Below are positions 15,265-23,390 of a stretch of DNA of 24,733 nucleotides, in pieces (positions within the stretch are counted from its first letter, which is position 1; every line of letters begins with the position of its first letter). The DNA comes from an uncultured Campylobacter sp. (lineage in GTDB: Bacteria; Campylobacterota; Campylobacteria; Campylobacterales; Campylobacteraceae), in contig NZ_CAKZTI010000045.1 in NCBI RefSeq assembly GCF_937921625.1, forward strand, positions 1 through 24,733, in the 5' to 3' direction. The notes beneath the pieces were generated by a model. That model worked only from the letters and a program-made list of their open reading frames with translations, had not been told where the DNA came from and did not search any database. The position numbers were made by a program, and so were the translations under genes.

Positions 15265-16173
15265 TCATTTCATTGATTCGACGCCGCTTATGATCTCGAT
15301 AAGCTCAGTCGTGATAGAGCCTTGTCTGGCTTTGTTGTATGCTAAATTTAACTGCGATACGCGCTCCTTAGCGTTGTTTGTCGCATTCTCCATCGCATTC
15401 ATTCTCGAGCAGTGCTCCGCTGCCAAAGAGTCAATAAGTGCGTAATACATGCTGTAGCTAAGATAGCTCTGGATTAAATTTAACATCAATGTTTCTTCAT
15501 CCTCAGGGCTTTCAACCTCTACTTCCAATGTAGATGTTTTTAAAGCATCCTCGTTAATCGCAGGTTCACCGATCGGCACCAGCGTATTTACGCGCATCTC
15601 CTGAGAGATCATATTTAAATAGCCGTTGTGGATAAGTATGACTTCGTCAGTTTTACCTTCGTTAAAATCCTTAACTGCGGCTTGCACGATTTCGTTAGCT
15701 TTCTCGGACGATGGAGATGAGCTCACGCCGATATATCGCTCCAAAAGCTCAATGCCTTGAAAATCAAAATACTCTATCCCCTTTTTGCCGACGGCGCGAA
15801 GGCGAACCTTGATCTTTTTAGCTTTAAGCTCCTCGATCAAAGCTTTGATCTTTTTGATGGTATTGATATTAAAACCGCCGCAAAGCCCTTTATCTGCGGT
15901 AATAAACAGCAGATCAACCACCTTTACTTCCCGCGTGGTATCAAAAATTCTAAGTTTTTCGTCGTTGCCTGAATTATTGCCTACGTAATTTTTAACGCGC
16001 GCAGAAATTTCACCCAAGACCTCGTTAATCTTCACCGCATAAGCTCGCGAGCGCATCGCCGCCTCTTTAGTGTTTTTAAGCTTGACGTTGGAGACCAACT
16101 TCATAGCTTTGGTAGTCTTCTCCGTATTTCTGACGCTCTTGATCTGTAGCTTTATATCCTTTAAATTTGCCAT
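15265..16173 (-). CDS. atpG: ATP synthase F1 subunit gamma
   Basis: Gamma is the rotating shaft of F1. The 302-residue protein has the typical terminal helices: MANLKDIKLQIKSVRNTEK with TKAMKLVSNVKL at the start, and a C-terminal AMENATNNAKERVSQLNLAYNKARQGSITTELIEI stretch (written here in parts: AMENATNNA, then NKARQGSITTELIEI). The middle has FITADKGLCGGFN. It starts 12 bases after atpA and its TGA sits just before the atpD ribosome site. Confidence 0.97.
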   Translation of the reverse strand: MANLKDIKLQIKSVRNTEKTTKAMKLVSNVKLKNTKEAAMRSRAYAVKINEVLGEISARVKNYVGNNSGNDEKLRIFDTTREVKVVDLLFITADKGLCGGFNINTIKKIKALIEELKAKKIKVRLRAVGKKGIEYFDFQGIELLERYIGVSSSPSSEKANEIVQAAVKDFNEGKTDEVILIHNGYLNMISQEMRVNTLVPIGEPAINEDALKTSTLEVEVESPEDEETLMLNLIQSYLSYSMYYALIDSLAAEHCSRMNAMENATNNAKERVSQLNLAYNKARQGSITTELIEIISGVESMK

Positions 16174-16185
16174 AATTTAGCCTTT

Positions 16186-17700
16186 TTAAGCGGCGAAGGT
16201 CGCTTTAAAGTCATTTAGAGCCTTGATTAAATTTTCTTCCAAATCCTTCTCGATGGTCTTTTTACTTCTAATTTCTTCAAAAATTTCAGGATATTTTGCC
16301 TCGATATACGGATAGAGCTCAGCTTCGAATTTACCAATTGAGCTCGTAGGCACGTCGTCTAAAAATCCGCGGCTTCCTGCAAAGATGATGACCACTTGAT
16401 TTTCGACCGGAAGCGGCGAATAAGGAGGCTGTTTTAAAATTTCGACCATTCTTTGTCCGCGATCCAGCTGCTTACGGCTGCTCTCGTCCAAATCGCTCGC
16501 AAACTGCGCAAACGCCTGAAGCTCACGGTATTGAGCTAGATCTAGGCGCAAGGTTCCCGAGACCTTTTTGATCGCTTTAATCTGCGCGGAACCGCCGACG
16601 CGGCTAACCGAAAGACCTACGTTGATCGCAGGACGAATTCCTGAGTTAAATAGACCAGATTCTAGGAAAATTTGACCGTCGGTGATAGAGATGACATTTG
16701 TAGGGATATACGCCGAAACGTCGCCTGCCTGCGTCTCGATAATAGGAAGCGCCGTTAGGCTGCCTGCACCGAGTGCATCGCTTAGTTTGCTAGCGCGCTC
16801 AAGCAAACGAGAGTGTAGGTAGAATACATCGCCAGGATACGCCTCACGTCCCGGCGGACGGCGCAAGATAAGCGACATCTCGCGATACGCAACCGCATGC
16901 TTGCTAAGATCATCGTAGATGATAAGCGCGTGGCGGGAGTTATCTCTGAAATACTCGCCCATGGTGCAGCCCGAATATGGCGCCAAGTATTGAAGCGCGG
17001 CTGCCTCGCTAGCACCGGCTGCAACTACGATCGTATAATCCATCGCACCGTACTCTTCAAGCTTTTTAACGACTTGTGCGACGGTGGATTGTTTCTGACC
17101 GATTGCTACATATATGCAGATGACGTCTTGGCCCTTTTGATTGATGATGGTATCAACAGCAACGGTGGTTTTTCCTGTTTGGCGGTCGCCGATGATGAGC
17201 TCGCGCTGTCCGCGACCGATCGGCACTAGCGCGTCGATCGCCTTAAGGCCGGTTTGAAGTGGCTCGTGAACGGATTTGCGAGCCATGATGCCTTTGGCCT
17301 TTTCTTCGACAAATCTAGTATCGCTGGTCTCTATCGCGCCTTTGCCATCGATCGGTTCGCCTAGAGCGTTTACTACGCGACCGATTAATGCATCACCTAC
17401 CGGAACGCGCAAAAGCTTACCCAGTCTTTTAACGCTACTACCTTCGTTAATACCGCTAGTATCGCCTAAAATAACGATGCCGACACTGCTCTCCTCTAAA
17501 TTTAACGCGATACCACGAGCTCCGTTTTCGAATTCGACCATCTCGTTAGCCATTACGTTTTTTAAGCCGTAAACATTAGCAACGCCGTCTGCAACCGAAA
17601 CGACCTTGCCGGTTTCTTCGATATCAACGCTAAGATCGAAATTTTCGATTCGCTCTTTGATTATGCTGCTGATTTCGTCTGCCTTAATTTTCGCACCCAC
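16186..17700 (-). CDS. atpA: ATP synthase F1 subunit alpha
   Basis: Alpha alternates with beta in the F1 hexamer and binds nucleotide without turnover. The 504-residue protein has a Walker A of GDRQTGKT (171-178), an N-terminal KADEISSIIKERIENF helix typical of the family, and SVSRVGGSAQ containing the arginine that reaches into the catalytic site. The start codon is GTG at 17700, supported by AAAGGAG about 7 bases before it. It begins 11 bases after atpH. Confidence 0.98.
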   Translation of the reverse strand: MGAKIKADEISSIIKERIENFDLSVDIEETGKVVSVADGVANVYGLKNVMANEMVEFENGARGIALNLEESSVGIVILGDTSGINEGSSVKRLGKLLRVPVGDALIGRVVNALGEPIDGKGAIETSDTRFVEEKAKGIMARKSVHEPLQTGLKAIDALVPIGRGQRELIIGDRQTGKTTVAVDTIINQKGQDVICIYVAIGQKQSTVAQVVKKLEEYGAMDYTIVVAAGASEAAALQYLAPYSGCTMGEYFRDNSRHALIIYDDLSKHAVAYREMSLILRRPPGREAYPGDVFYLHSRLLERASKLSDALGAGSLTALPIIETQAGDVSAYIPTNVISITDGQIFLESGLFNSGIRPAINVGLSVSRVGGSAQIKAIKKVSGTLRLDLAQYRELQAFAQFASDLDESSRKQLDRGQRMVEILKQPPYSPLPVENQVVIIFAGSRGFLDDVPTSSIGKFEAELYPYIEAKYPEIFEEIRSKKTIEKDLEENLIKALNDFKATFAA

Positions 17701-17711
17701 GCTTTACTCCT

Positions 17712-18242
17712 TTAAATTGCTTTTAAAATATATTCGCTCATTTTTTGTTTCAATCTATCAACTGAAAAACTAATCTCAAATCCAAGATCCTCGACTTCGA
17801 TCTTAATACCCTCAAGCTCGCTTTTAACAGGTTGCAGAGTAATATCTGCATTAAATTTCTTTGAAATTTTAGCCTCTAGCTCTTTTATTTTCACGGCGTC
17901 TATTTCGGTAGCGGAATAAATTTTACCCAAATATTTATTATCCAGCGCCGCAATATTCTTGCGCAGTTCCTCAACTATCTGCGGGATTAGTGTAATACGC
18001 CTATTCTTAGCTAAAAGTTTAATAAAATTTACGATTTTTTCGCTTGGATTTTTTATAAACGACGCAATAAGTTCCACTTTGGATTCCTCTTTTAGCGTCG
18101 GAGATTTTACAATATCTTGGAATTTTGGAATTCTAAATGCGCTCGCGACGCTCTCGAGCGTCTGCAAAACAGAGCCTAGTTCATCTTTTTTATAGCTCAG
18201 TATCAGGGCGTTTACATATCTTTTTGAGGTGTTATTTATCAT
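17712..18242 (-). CDS. atpH: ATP synthase F1 subunit delta
   Basis: Delta joins the peripheral stalk to the top of F1. The 176-residue length fits. The N-terminal helical domain begins NTSKRYVNALILSYK, and FIKLLAKNRRITLIPQI (about 92-108) is a typical delta signature. It shares one base with the atpF stop (TAATG), which suggests coupled translation. Confidence 0.94.
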   Translation of the reverse strand: MINNTSKRYVNALILSYKKDELGSVLQTLESVASAFRIPKFQDIVKSPTLKEESKVELIASFIKNPSEKIVNFIKLLAKNRRITLIPQIVEELRKNIAALDNKYLGKIYSATEIDAVKIKELEAKISKKFNADITLQPVKSELEGIKIEVEDLGFEISFSVDRLKQKMSEYILKAI

Positions 18243-18757
18243 TATCCGACCTTTTTCTCTACGATTTTAACCAGTTTGTCTTGACCGAATTTAATGTCAT
18301 CCGATGCAAAAACGTCATCCAGTATCTCGCTTACGACCTCTTTTTTGATCTTACGCGCCTCAAAGCTCTTCTGCTCATCGAAAGATTTTTGCAAATTCGC
18401 AATCTCTTGCTCGGTCGCATTTTTTATCTTTTCGGCAGCGAACACGATCTCTTTTTTAGCGGTTTCGATTAAAGCTGCGCCTTGAACCTTAGCATCTTGC
18501 AGATCTTTTTTAGCTTGCTCTTTGCGAGCTGCAGACTCTTTTAAAATTTTTTGATTAGCCTCAAGTCTAGATGCGATGCCGTTGATTCTACCTTGATATG
18601 CTGCTTTTGCGGGACCTTTTAAAAGATAAAACAAAATTCCGAAAAACAAAATGAAATTTATGCTTCGCCACAGCACGTCGTAGTCTTTGACCCCATCGTG
18701 CCCACCGCTTGCTAAAACAAACGCCGGAATGATAAATAAAAATAGATATTTTTTCAT
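18242..18757 (-). CDS. atpF: ATP synthase F0 subunit b
   Basis: Subunit b forms the peripheral stalk. The 171-residue protein has an N-terminal hydrophobic, signal-like segment (4-17), then a second membrane segment (about 32-48, INFILFFGILFYLLKGP) and a long charged helix to about residue 150. Two hydrophobic stretches are unusual compared with E. coli b; the first may be a cleaved signal, a feature I recall for Campylobacter relatives. It begins 10 bases after atpF' and overlaps atpH by one base. Confidence 0.92.
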   Translation of the reverse strand: MKKYLFLFIIPAFVLASGGHDGVKDYDVLWRSINFILFFGILFYLLKGPAKAAYQGRINGIASRLEANQKILKESAARKEQAKKDLQDAKVQGAALIETAKKEIVFAAEKIKNATEQEIANLQKSFDEQKSFEARKIKKEVVSEILDDVFASDDIKFGQDKLVKIVEKKVG

Positions 18758-18767
18758 ACTGAAATCC

Positions 18768-19190
18768 TCATACTTTAGCCACGGCAGTGCTTAGAGCATT
18801 TTTAAATTCCGGAATTTTGGCTTGCAAATCATTTTTTAGGTTGCGCTTTTGCTCATCCAAACCGCCTAAGAATTGATCAAAATCCTCCTCCATCGCGGCT
18901 TTTTTCTCGGCTATTTCTCTAGCGGCAGCCTGCTTCGCACTATCCATCGCCTCTTGCTTTATTTTAACAGCTTGCAACTTCGCAGCATCCATGATCCTTA
19001 CGATCTCTGCTTTATCGGCATCTGCATCCTGTGCGTTTTTCATCGCATTTGCCTCATCTTCTTTAATAATAGCTTCTCGCTTTTCCATATGCAAAAGTAG
19101 CGGTCTATAAAGCTTGATATTTAAGAAGTAAATCAAGGCTAAAAATACGACGATGGTCGTTATCATGGCGGTCAAACTTACGTCTAGCAT
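18768..19190 (-). CDS. atpF': ATP synthase F0 subunit b'
   Basis: This is the second, shorter b-type stalk subunit, which pairs with b in bacteria that have two stalk genes. The 140-residue protein has one N-terminal membrane helix (about 6-24) followed by KLYRPLLLHMEKREAII and a long Ala/Lys/Glu-rich helix. It is the first ATP synthase gene after parB, with a 74-base gap that could hold a promoter. Its ribosome site (GGAGGAGGT) is the strongest I noted in the window. The genes for subunits a and c are not in this cluster. Confidence 0.93.
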   Translation of the reverse strand: MLDVSLTAMITTIVVFLALIYFLNIKLYRPLLLHMEKREAIIKEDEANAMKNAQDADADKAEIVRIMDAAKLQAVKIKQEAMDSAKQAAAREIAEKKAAMEEDFDQFLGGLDEQKRNLKNDLQAKIPEFKNALSTAVAKV

Positions 19191-19193
19191 CGC

Positions 19194-19202
19194 ACCTCCT
19201 CC
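19194..19202 (-). promoter_or_regulatory. Strong ribosome binding site of atpF'
   Basis: The minus strand reads GGAGGAGGT ending 3 bases before the ATG. It is a near-complete match to the anti-Shine-Dalgarno partner, fitting high expression of the ATP synthase genes, although the spacing from the last bases is short. Confidence 0.7.
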
Positions 19203-19226
19203 AGGTTGGTTTTAAACAAAATGCGT

Positions 19227-19232
19227 ATTTTA
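19227..19232 (-). promoter_or_regulatory. Possible -10 box for the atp-tol block
   Basis: TAAAAT on the minus strand lies 36 bases before atpF', in the only sizeable AT-rich gap between parB and the ATP synthase genes. The box departs from TATAAT at one base, so support is moderate. Confidence 0.38.
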
Positions 19233-19264
19233 CAATATGAAAAATTAAAATACACTATAAAAAA

Positions 19265-20128
19265 TCATCCGATTTTCTTTAAAAACTCGGAAATTTGTAA
19301 AATTTCGCTAAATTCAATCGAAATTTTACGCTCTTTGATACTTATTTTACCAAATTGATCAAGCTTGGCCTTTAGCTTTAGAAGCTCAGGCTTGAAGCTT
19401 TGAAATTCCACGCCAGGCTTTTTCTCTTTCGGAACGGTTTTATCTTTAAGCTTTTTTACTAAATTTTCGGTATCTCTTACGCTTAGACGCTGTCCTAAAA
19501 TGGTATTTAACGCTAAAATTTGATCCTCTTTTTCAAGTCCAACCATTATCTTGGCGTGCCCTTGCGAAATTTTATCTGCGCTTATGGCGTCTTGCACTTC
19601 AGAGCATAAATTTAAAAGCCTTAACGTGTTTGTAATCTGTGTGCGGGACTTTTTGATGATGTCGGCTAACTCCTCTTGCGTGATCCTGTATTCACCGATG
19701 AGCTCTTTATAGGACTTAGCAAGCTCGATAGGATTTAGATCCTCGCGCTGTATATTTTCGATGAGGGCAAGCTCTCTTAAATTTTGAGATTTTATGTCCG
19801 CGACTACGGCTTTGATTTTACTCTCGCCCAAAAGCTTAGTTGCTCTTAGACGTCGCTCACCGGCGATAAGGACGTAAGAATCGTCCTTTTGAATAACGAT
19901 GATAGGCTGAATAAGCCCGTGGCGGGCAATGCTTTCGCTTAGCTGCCTAAGTGCCTCCTCATCGAAGCTTTGACGCGGTTGATATGGATTTGGCTCGATT
20001 TTATCAACATCGATTTCGATAACTAAACTATCTGCATTTCCGCTTTCTAGCTCCCTGTTATAAGAGCTTTCTACGTCGTCTAAAATCGCACCGAGCCCGC
20101 GCCCGAGCGCTCTTTTTACCTTGCCCAT
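19265..20128 (-). CDS. parB: Chromosome partitioning protein ParB
   Basis: ParB binds parS sites and, in the family, works as a CTP-dependent DNA clamp that guides origin segregation with ParA. The 287-residue protein has the N-terminal ALGRGLGAIL signature (7-16), the PNPYQPR box (46-52), the CTP-site motif GERRLRA (90-96), ENIQREDLNPIE (124-135), and a helix-turn-helix at about 148-172. Its start overlaps parA by 13 bases. I saw no obvious 16-base parS palindrome in the window. Confidence 0.96.
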   Translation of the reverse strand: MGKVKRALGRGLGAILDDVESSYNRELESGNADSLVIEIDVDKIEPNPYQPRQSFDEEALRQLSESIARHGLIQPIIVIQKDDSYVLIAGERRLRATKLLGESKIKAVVADIKSQNLRELALIENIQREDLNPIELAKSYKELIGEYRITQEELADIIKKSRTQITNTLRLLNLCSEVQDAISADKISQGHAKIMVGLEKEDQILALNTILGQRLSVRDTENLVKKLKDKTVPKEKKPGVEFQSFKPELLKLKAKLDQFGKISIKERKISIEFSEILQISEFLKKIG

Positions 20129-20907
20129 TTTTGCTCCATTATGGATTTAGCGAGGTCTTGATAGGCGATGGAACCAGCAGATTTTATATCGTATAAAACC
20201 ACCGGCTTGCCAAAACTTGGGCTTTCGGCTAGCTTAATATTGCGCGGGATGATGACTAGATCATCACTCTTGCCGATACGAAAGAGCTTATCATCAAAAT
20301 ACTCGCGTAAATTCGCGACCGTTTCTTTGGCGAGGTTGTTTTGCAAGCTGTACATTGTCGGCAAAAATCCGCGAATTTTTAAATTTTTATTGAGCGTTTG
20401 CTTGACGACTTTTACGGTATTTAGGATCAACGCGACACCTTCAAGCGCGTAGAATTCGCACTGAATCGGGATGATGACGCTATCGCTTGCGACCAAGGCA
20501 TTTACCGTAATGCTACCGAGCGTCGGCGGCGAATCGATGATGATGAAATCGTATCTGTCCTTAACCTCGGAAATTTTATTTTTTAGCATTAGTTTGAAGT
20601 CTTTCTCTTCGCTTACTTCGCGCTCGATACCTACAAGTCCGATGTTTGACGGCACCAGATCCATAAACTCAAGTTCGGTCTTTTGGATCACTTCGGACAT
20701 GCTCTTACGCCCCGTTAGGACGTGATAAATGTTAAATTCAAAGTCGCTGCGGTTAAAGCCAAGCCCAGTCGTAGCGTTCGCCTGAGGGTCTACGTCAATC
20801 AGTAGGACCCGCTTTTTCTTTATCGCTAGCGACGCAGCGAGATTGACCGCTGTGGTCGTCTTTCCGACGCCGCCTTTTTGATTGGCAATCGTAATTACTT
20901 CACTCAT
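20116..20907 (-). CDS. parA: Chromosome partitioning ATPase ParA
   Basis: ParA (Soj) is the ATPase that moves ParB-bound origins. From the chosen ATG at 20907 it has 263 residues. The frame runs on 17 codons further upstream into birA, but MSEVITIANQKGGVGKTT is the classical N-terminus. The deviant Walker A is KGGVGKTT (11-18); LLIDVDPQANAT and IIIDSPP follow at the usual spacing. The start overlaps the birA stop as ATGA, and parB follows with a 13-base overlap. Confidence 0.97.
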   Translation of the reverse strand: MSEVITIANQKGGVGKTTTAVNLAASLAIKKKRVLLIDVDPQANATTGLGFNRSDFEFNIYHVLTGRKSMSEVIQKTELEFMDLVPSNIGLVGIEREVSEEKDFKLMLKNKISEVKDRYDFIIIDSPPTLGSITVNALVASDSVIIPIQCEFYALEGVALILNTVKVVKQTLNKNLKIRGFLPTMYSLQNNLAKETVANLREYFDDKLFRIGKSDDLVIIPRNIKLAESPSFGKPVVLYDIKSAGSIAYQDLAKSIMEQKWAR

Positions 20908-21539
20908 CTTAAAGCATAAACCCTTTCTCCATTTATTATGATCGATCCGTCTTCGCAAAGTTTAGCCTGCGCGAGTGAAATTTTTTCGCCGCCTAGATGA
21001 ACGCTAAATTTTTGCGATTTTTGGAATTGTAACGAAAAATTTCTAAAAATTTGCTTCCACGAGGTTTTATTTTCATATAGCGCAAAAAAGCCCTCTATAG
21101 CGTCTTTTGCGCTGATTTTTATATCTAAAATTCCCGCATATTCGGGCGCACCGAGTAGGTTCATGCCGATGCCGCAGACGAGGGTATTTTTGATCTTATT
21201 CGTCATCGCTCCGCCGATTTTGCGCTCATCCACATAAAAATCGTTGGGCCATTTCAGCCAAAGCCGCGAACCGAGCGATGCGAGAAGCTCCTGCATAATC
21301 ATCGCAAAATATATGCTCGCCGACTGAGGCGGCACATCTGCGGGCATATCGCTCTGCGCAACACAGAACGAAAATGCGAGATTGCCGCTTGCGCTCTGCC
21401 AGTCGTTGCCGCGCGAGCCGATACCGGCGCTTTGGCGATTTGCGGCGATCGCAAAAGGCGGCGCTATCCTGCCTTCGCGCACGGCGCCTACTAAAAACTC
21501 CTGCGTAGAGGGCATTTGCTCTACAAATTCTACTTGCAA
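20904..21539 (-). CDS. birA: Biotin-protein ligase
   Basis: BirA activates biotin with ATP and attaches it to carrier proteins such as the acetyl-CoA carboxylase subunit. The 211-residue protein holds only the ligase part, with no DNA-binding domain, so it is not expected to act as a repressor. Motifs: MPSTQEFL (9-16), SAGIGSRGNDWQSASGNL (37-54), WLKWPNDFYV (94-103) with a conserved lysine in ERKIGG (K107), and GIGMNLLG (123-130). The start codon is TTG at 21539, supported by AAGGAG six bases before it. The 3' end overlaps parA as ATGA. Confidence 0.94.
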   Translation of the reverse strand: MQVEFVEQMPSTQEFLVGAVREGRIAPPFAIAANRQSAGIGSRGNDWQSASGNLAFSFCVAQSDMPADVPPQSASIYFAMIMQELLASLGSRLWLKWPNDFYVDERKIGGAMTNKIKNTLVCGIGMNLLGAPEYAGILDIKISAKDAIEGFFALYENKTSWKQIFRNFSLQFQKSQKFSVHLGGEKISLAQAKLCEDGSIIINGERVYALR

Positions 21540-22078
21540 AACCTGCTCCTTGCGTAAGACGAAGGGCTCGCCTTGAAATATTGCAAGCGTTTAAATTCTG
21601 CGCTGCGATAGAATTTTGCAACAAGATGAAATTTAGCACGATTAAATTTTACGACATAGTGAAATTTTGTGCGATGAAATTTTGCGATCTTGCTAAACTC
21701 TTCGGCAACGTGGATTTTCCTAGCGGTACTGCGATAAAATTTTAAAGCTCTGTCTCGCAAAAATTCTGCGGCACGATCACAGAATTTTAAATGGTGCGTG
21801 TTTGGTGCGACGCCGCAAGATCCGTAACCGCGGCGGCGAAATTTTAAGCTCCTGTGAGCGTAAAATTTTAGAGCATAGAAGCGAAGTTTTAAAATTTTAT
21901 AAAGCCTTGATTTTGGAGCTTTGCTTCGAAATTCCGCGCAACAAAATTTTACTTCACGATTGCGGCGATATCCAAGGCAGAATTTCGCCGCGACGCCAAA
22001 AGCGCGACGCAAATAAAATTCCCGCGCAGCATCAAAAGCGCGGCACAAAACGCGAGCCTTCAAAATTCCGCCTAGCAT
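21530..22078 (-). CDS. Low-complexity open frame bridging fmt and birA (doubtful gene)
   Basis: This 182-codon frame opens with an ATG inside the last codons of fmt (7-base overlap) and ends 10 bases inside birA, filling a spacer that I recall as absent in C. jejuni. The product is basic and aromatic, with many K-F pairs (KFHR, KFYR, LKFY) at intervals of about 5-6 residues, produced by AAATTT words. It includes an 11-residue repeat from a 33-base tandem unit. No domain, signal or family is recognised. It may be merely a stop-free repeat tract, kept open because coupling from fmt to birA tolerates only in-frame growth, or a real basic protein. I consider a functional protein the less likely reading. 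Confidence 0.25.
   Translation of the reverse strand: MLGGILKARVLCRAFDAAREFYLRRAFGVAAKFCLGYRRNREVKFCCAEFRSKAPKSRLYKILKLRFYALKFYAHRSLKFRRRGYGSCGVAPNTHHLKFCDRAAEFLRDRALKFYRSTARKIHVAEEFSKIAKFHRTKFHYVVKFNRAKFHLVAKFYRSAEFKRLQYFKASPSSYARSRFCK
21546..21551 (-). promoter_or_regulatory. Ribosome site deciding the TTG start of birA
   Basis: AAGGAG on the minus strand stands 6 bases before TTG 21539. It is the best-placed site in this stretch and lies inside the 3' end of the repeat-built open frame that bridges fmt and birA. Confidence 0.65.
21617..21682. repeat. 33-bp tandem repeat between fmt and birA
   Basis: Two adjacent 33-base units, 21617-21649 and 21650-21682, match at 24 of 33 positions by my count. 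Each has two AAATTT cores spaced 15 and 18 bases. Further degenerate cores run to about 21900, including AAAATTTTA words near 21738, 21862 and 21890. Confidence 0.65.
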
Positions 22079-22992
22079 AGCAGATCGCCGATCTTTAGCC
22101 GCTTGCCGTTTAGATACGCGCTAGCATCCACCGGCTTTTTGCCCGGCTCTTGCACCTTCATGATCTTAACCGCGCCTTCGCCGCATGCGACGCAAAAACT
22201 GGGCTTATCAATGTGCAGAATTTCGCCCGAGCGTTCAAATTTACGCCCGCAATATTCGCGCAAAAGCTCTAGTTCTAAAATTTTTAACCCGTTAGCTAGA
22301 TAAATCCCCGGCCAGGGCGTCAGCGCGCGAAATTTATTATAAATTTGCCGTGCGCTTTCCTCAAAGCTAAAAAGCCCGTCAGATTTGCTTATTTTTTTGC
22401 AGTGCGTGGCCTGCGCGTCGTCTTGTTTTTGTGGCTTTAAATTTTCAAAATTTCTTAGCACTTTTACTATTAGCTTACCGCCAAGCTCGCCTAGCTCACT
22501 AAAAAGCTCGCTTGACATCTTACTCTCGCAAGGTGTGCAGATGAAGTCCAGCATATCGCCAGTATCAAGGCCAGCATCCATTAGCATTGCAGTCACGCCA
22601 GTTTGCTTCTCGCCTGATAGAATTGCACTTTGTATAGGACTCGCACCTCTATATTTTGGTAAGATAGAAGCGTGTAAATTTATACAGGTGGCGACGTCTA
22701 AAACGCTTTGAGGCAAAATTTTGCCATAAGCTGCCACGACGATAAAGTCTGGGCTAAACGCCTTTAGCTCGGCAACTACCGCCTCATCTTTTAGCGTATT
22801 TGGCGTAAGGACTGGCACTCCAGCTAGCTCGTTTTGCGCGTAAATTTTAACCTCGCTTGGGGTTAAAATCTGCTTTCTACCAACTGGTTTATCAGGCTGG
22901 GTAAAGACCGCTTTTATATTAAAGCCAGCTTCTTTTAGGTGCCTAAGTATCCTAACGGCATAATCAGGCGTCCCCATAAAAACTACATTCAT
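22072..22992 (-). CDS. fmt: Methionyl-tRNA formyltransferase
   Basis: Fmt formylates initiator Met-tRNA for translation start. The 306-residue protein has MNVVFMGTPDYAV at the N-terminus, the catalytic INLHASILPKYRGASPIQ region (104-121; N105 and H107), GLDTGDML (141-148), and a C-terminal tRNA-binding domain from about residue 205 with FRALTPWPGIYL. AAAGGAA precedes the ATG. Its two halves differ in composition: by hand count about 4.6 CpG per 100 bases in the 5' part against 9.4 in the 3' part, with the change near 22430, at the interdomain linker (residue 187). Both halves are intact, so the mosaic is probably functional. Confidence 0.96.
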   Translation of the reverse strand: MNVVFMGTPDYAVRILRHLKEAGFNIKAVFTQPDKPVGRKQILTPSEVKIYAQNELAGVPVLTPNTLKDEAVVAELKAFSPDFIVVAAYGKILPQSVLDVATCINLHASILPKYRGASPIQSAILSGEKQTGVTAMLMDAGLDTGDMLDFICTPCESKMSSELFSELGELGGKLIVKVLRNFENLKPQKQDDAQATHCKKISKSDGLFSFEESARQIYNKFRALTPWPGIYLANGLKILELELLREYCGRKFERSGEILHIDKPSFCVACGEGAVKIMKVQEPGKKPVDASAYLNGKRLKIGDLLC

Positions 22993-23008
22993 TACTTTCC
23001 TTTAAATT

Positions 23009-23344
23009 TCAACGACTTTTATTTTGATCTACGTTTTTACTGCCAGTCAGCCAAGAGGCGCATGGATCTTCCTGCCAGTCAATCTTTTGAAATATCAAAC
23101 TTCCTAGCTCATTAATGCTAATTTTGCCACTACGATCAAGATCCAGCCTCTTAAATTCCTCACTAGTGCATAGATCTGGTGCTATTTTTAGCGCTGATGG
23201 CACTTTGCAGGACGTCCACTCATCTAAATTTAGCGTGCCGTCGCGATTATTATCATTAAAATCCAAAAACATATACGCTGGATCGGCTGGATCACAGCTA
23301 TATACACCAAGACAAAATAGCATAATGCAAAAAATTTTCTTCAT
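23009..23344 (-). CDS. Small secreted EF-hand calcium-binding protein
   Basis: The 111-residue protein has a Sec signal (MKKIFCIMLFCLGVYS) followed by C17; a lipoprotein is possible but VYSC is a poor lipobox. Two canonical 12-residue EF-hand loops are visible: D31-E42 (DNNRDGTLNLDE) and D68-E79 (DLDRSGKISINE). Mature cysteines C17, C46, C59 and C95 could form two disulfides. It lies 46 bases after obgE and 16 bases before fmt, in the place of proB in C. jejuni. The likely role is calcium binding in the periplasm; the partner is unknown. Confidence 0.85.
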   Translation of the reverse strand: MKKIFCIMLFCLGVYSCDPADPAYMFLDFNDNNRDGTLNLDEWTSCKVPSALKIAPDLCTSEEFKRLDLDRSGKISINELGSLIFQKIDWQEDPCASWLTGSKNVDQNKSR

Positions 23345-23390
23345 TTTATACTCTTAAATTTCTAAGTTCAAAGCACTAAAAAGTCTCAAC

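Noticed and set aside
20116..20958. Longer parA reading starting at 20958
   Set aside because: The extension overlaps birA and precedes the canonical MSEVITIANQKGG start, which also forms an ATGA junction.
19191..21540. parS site near parAB
   Set aside because: I looked for a 16-base palindrome of the GTTTCACGTGAAAC kind and did not see one in the window; a weak or divergent site cannot be excluded.
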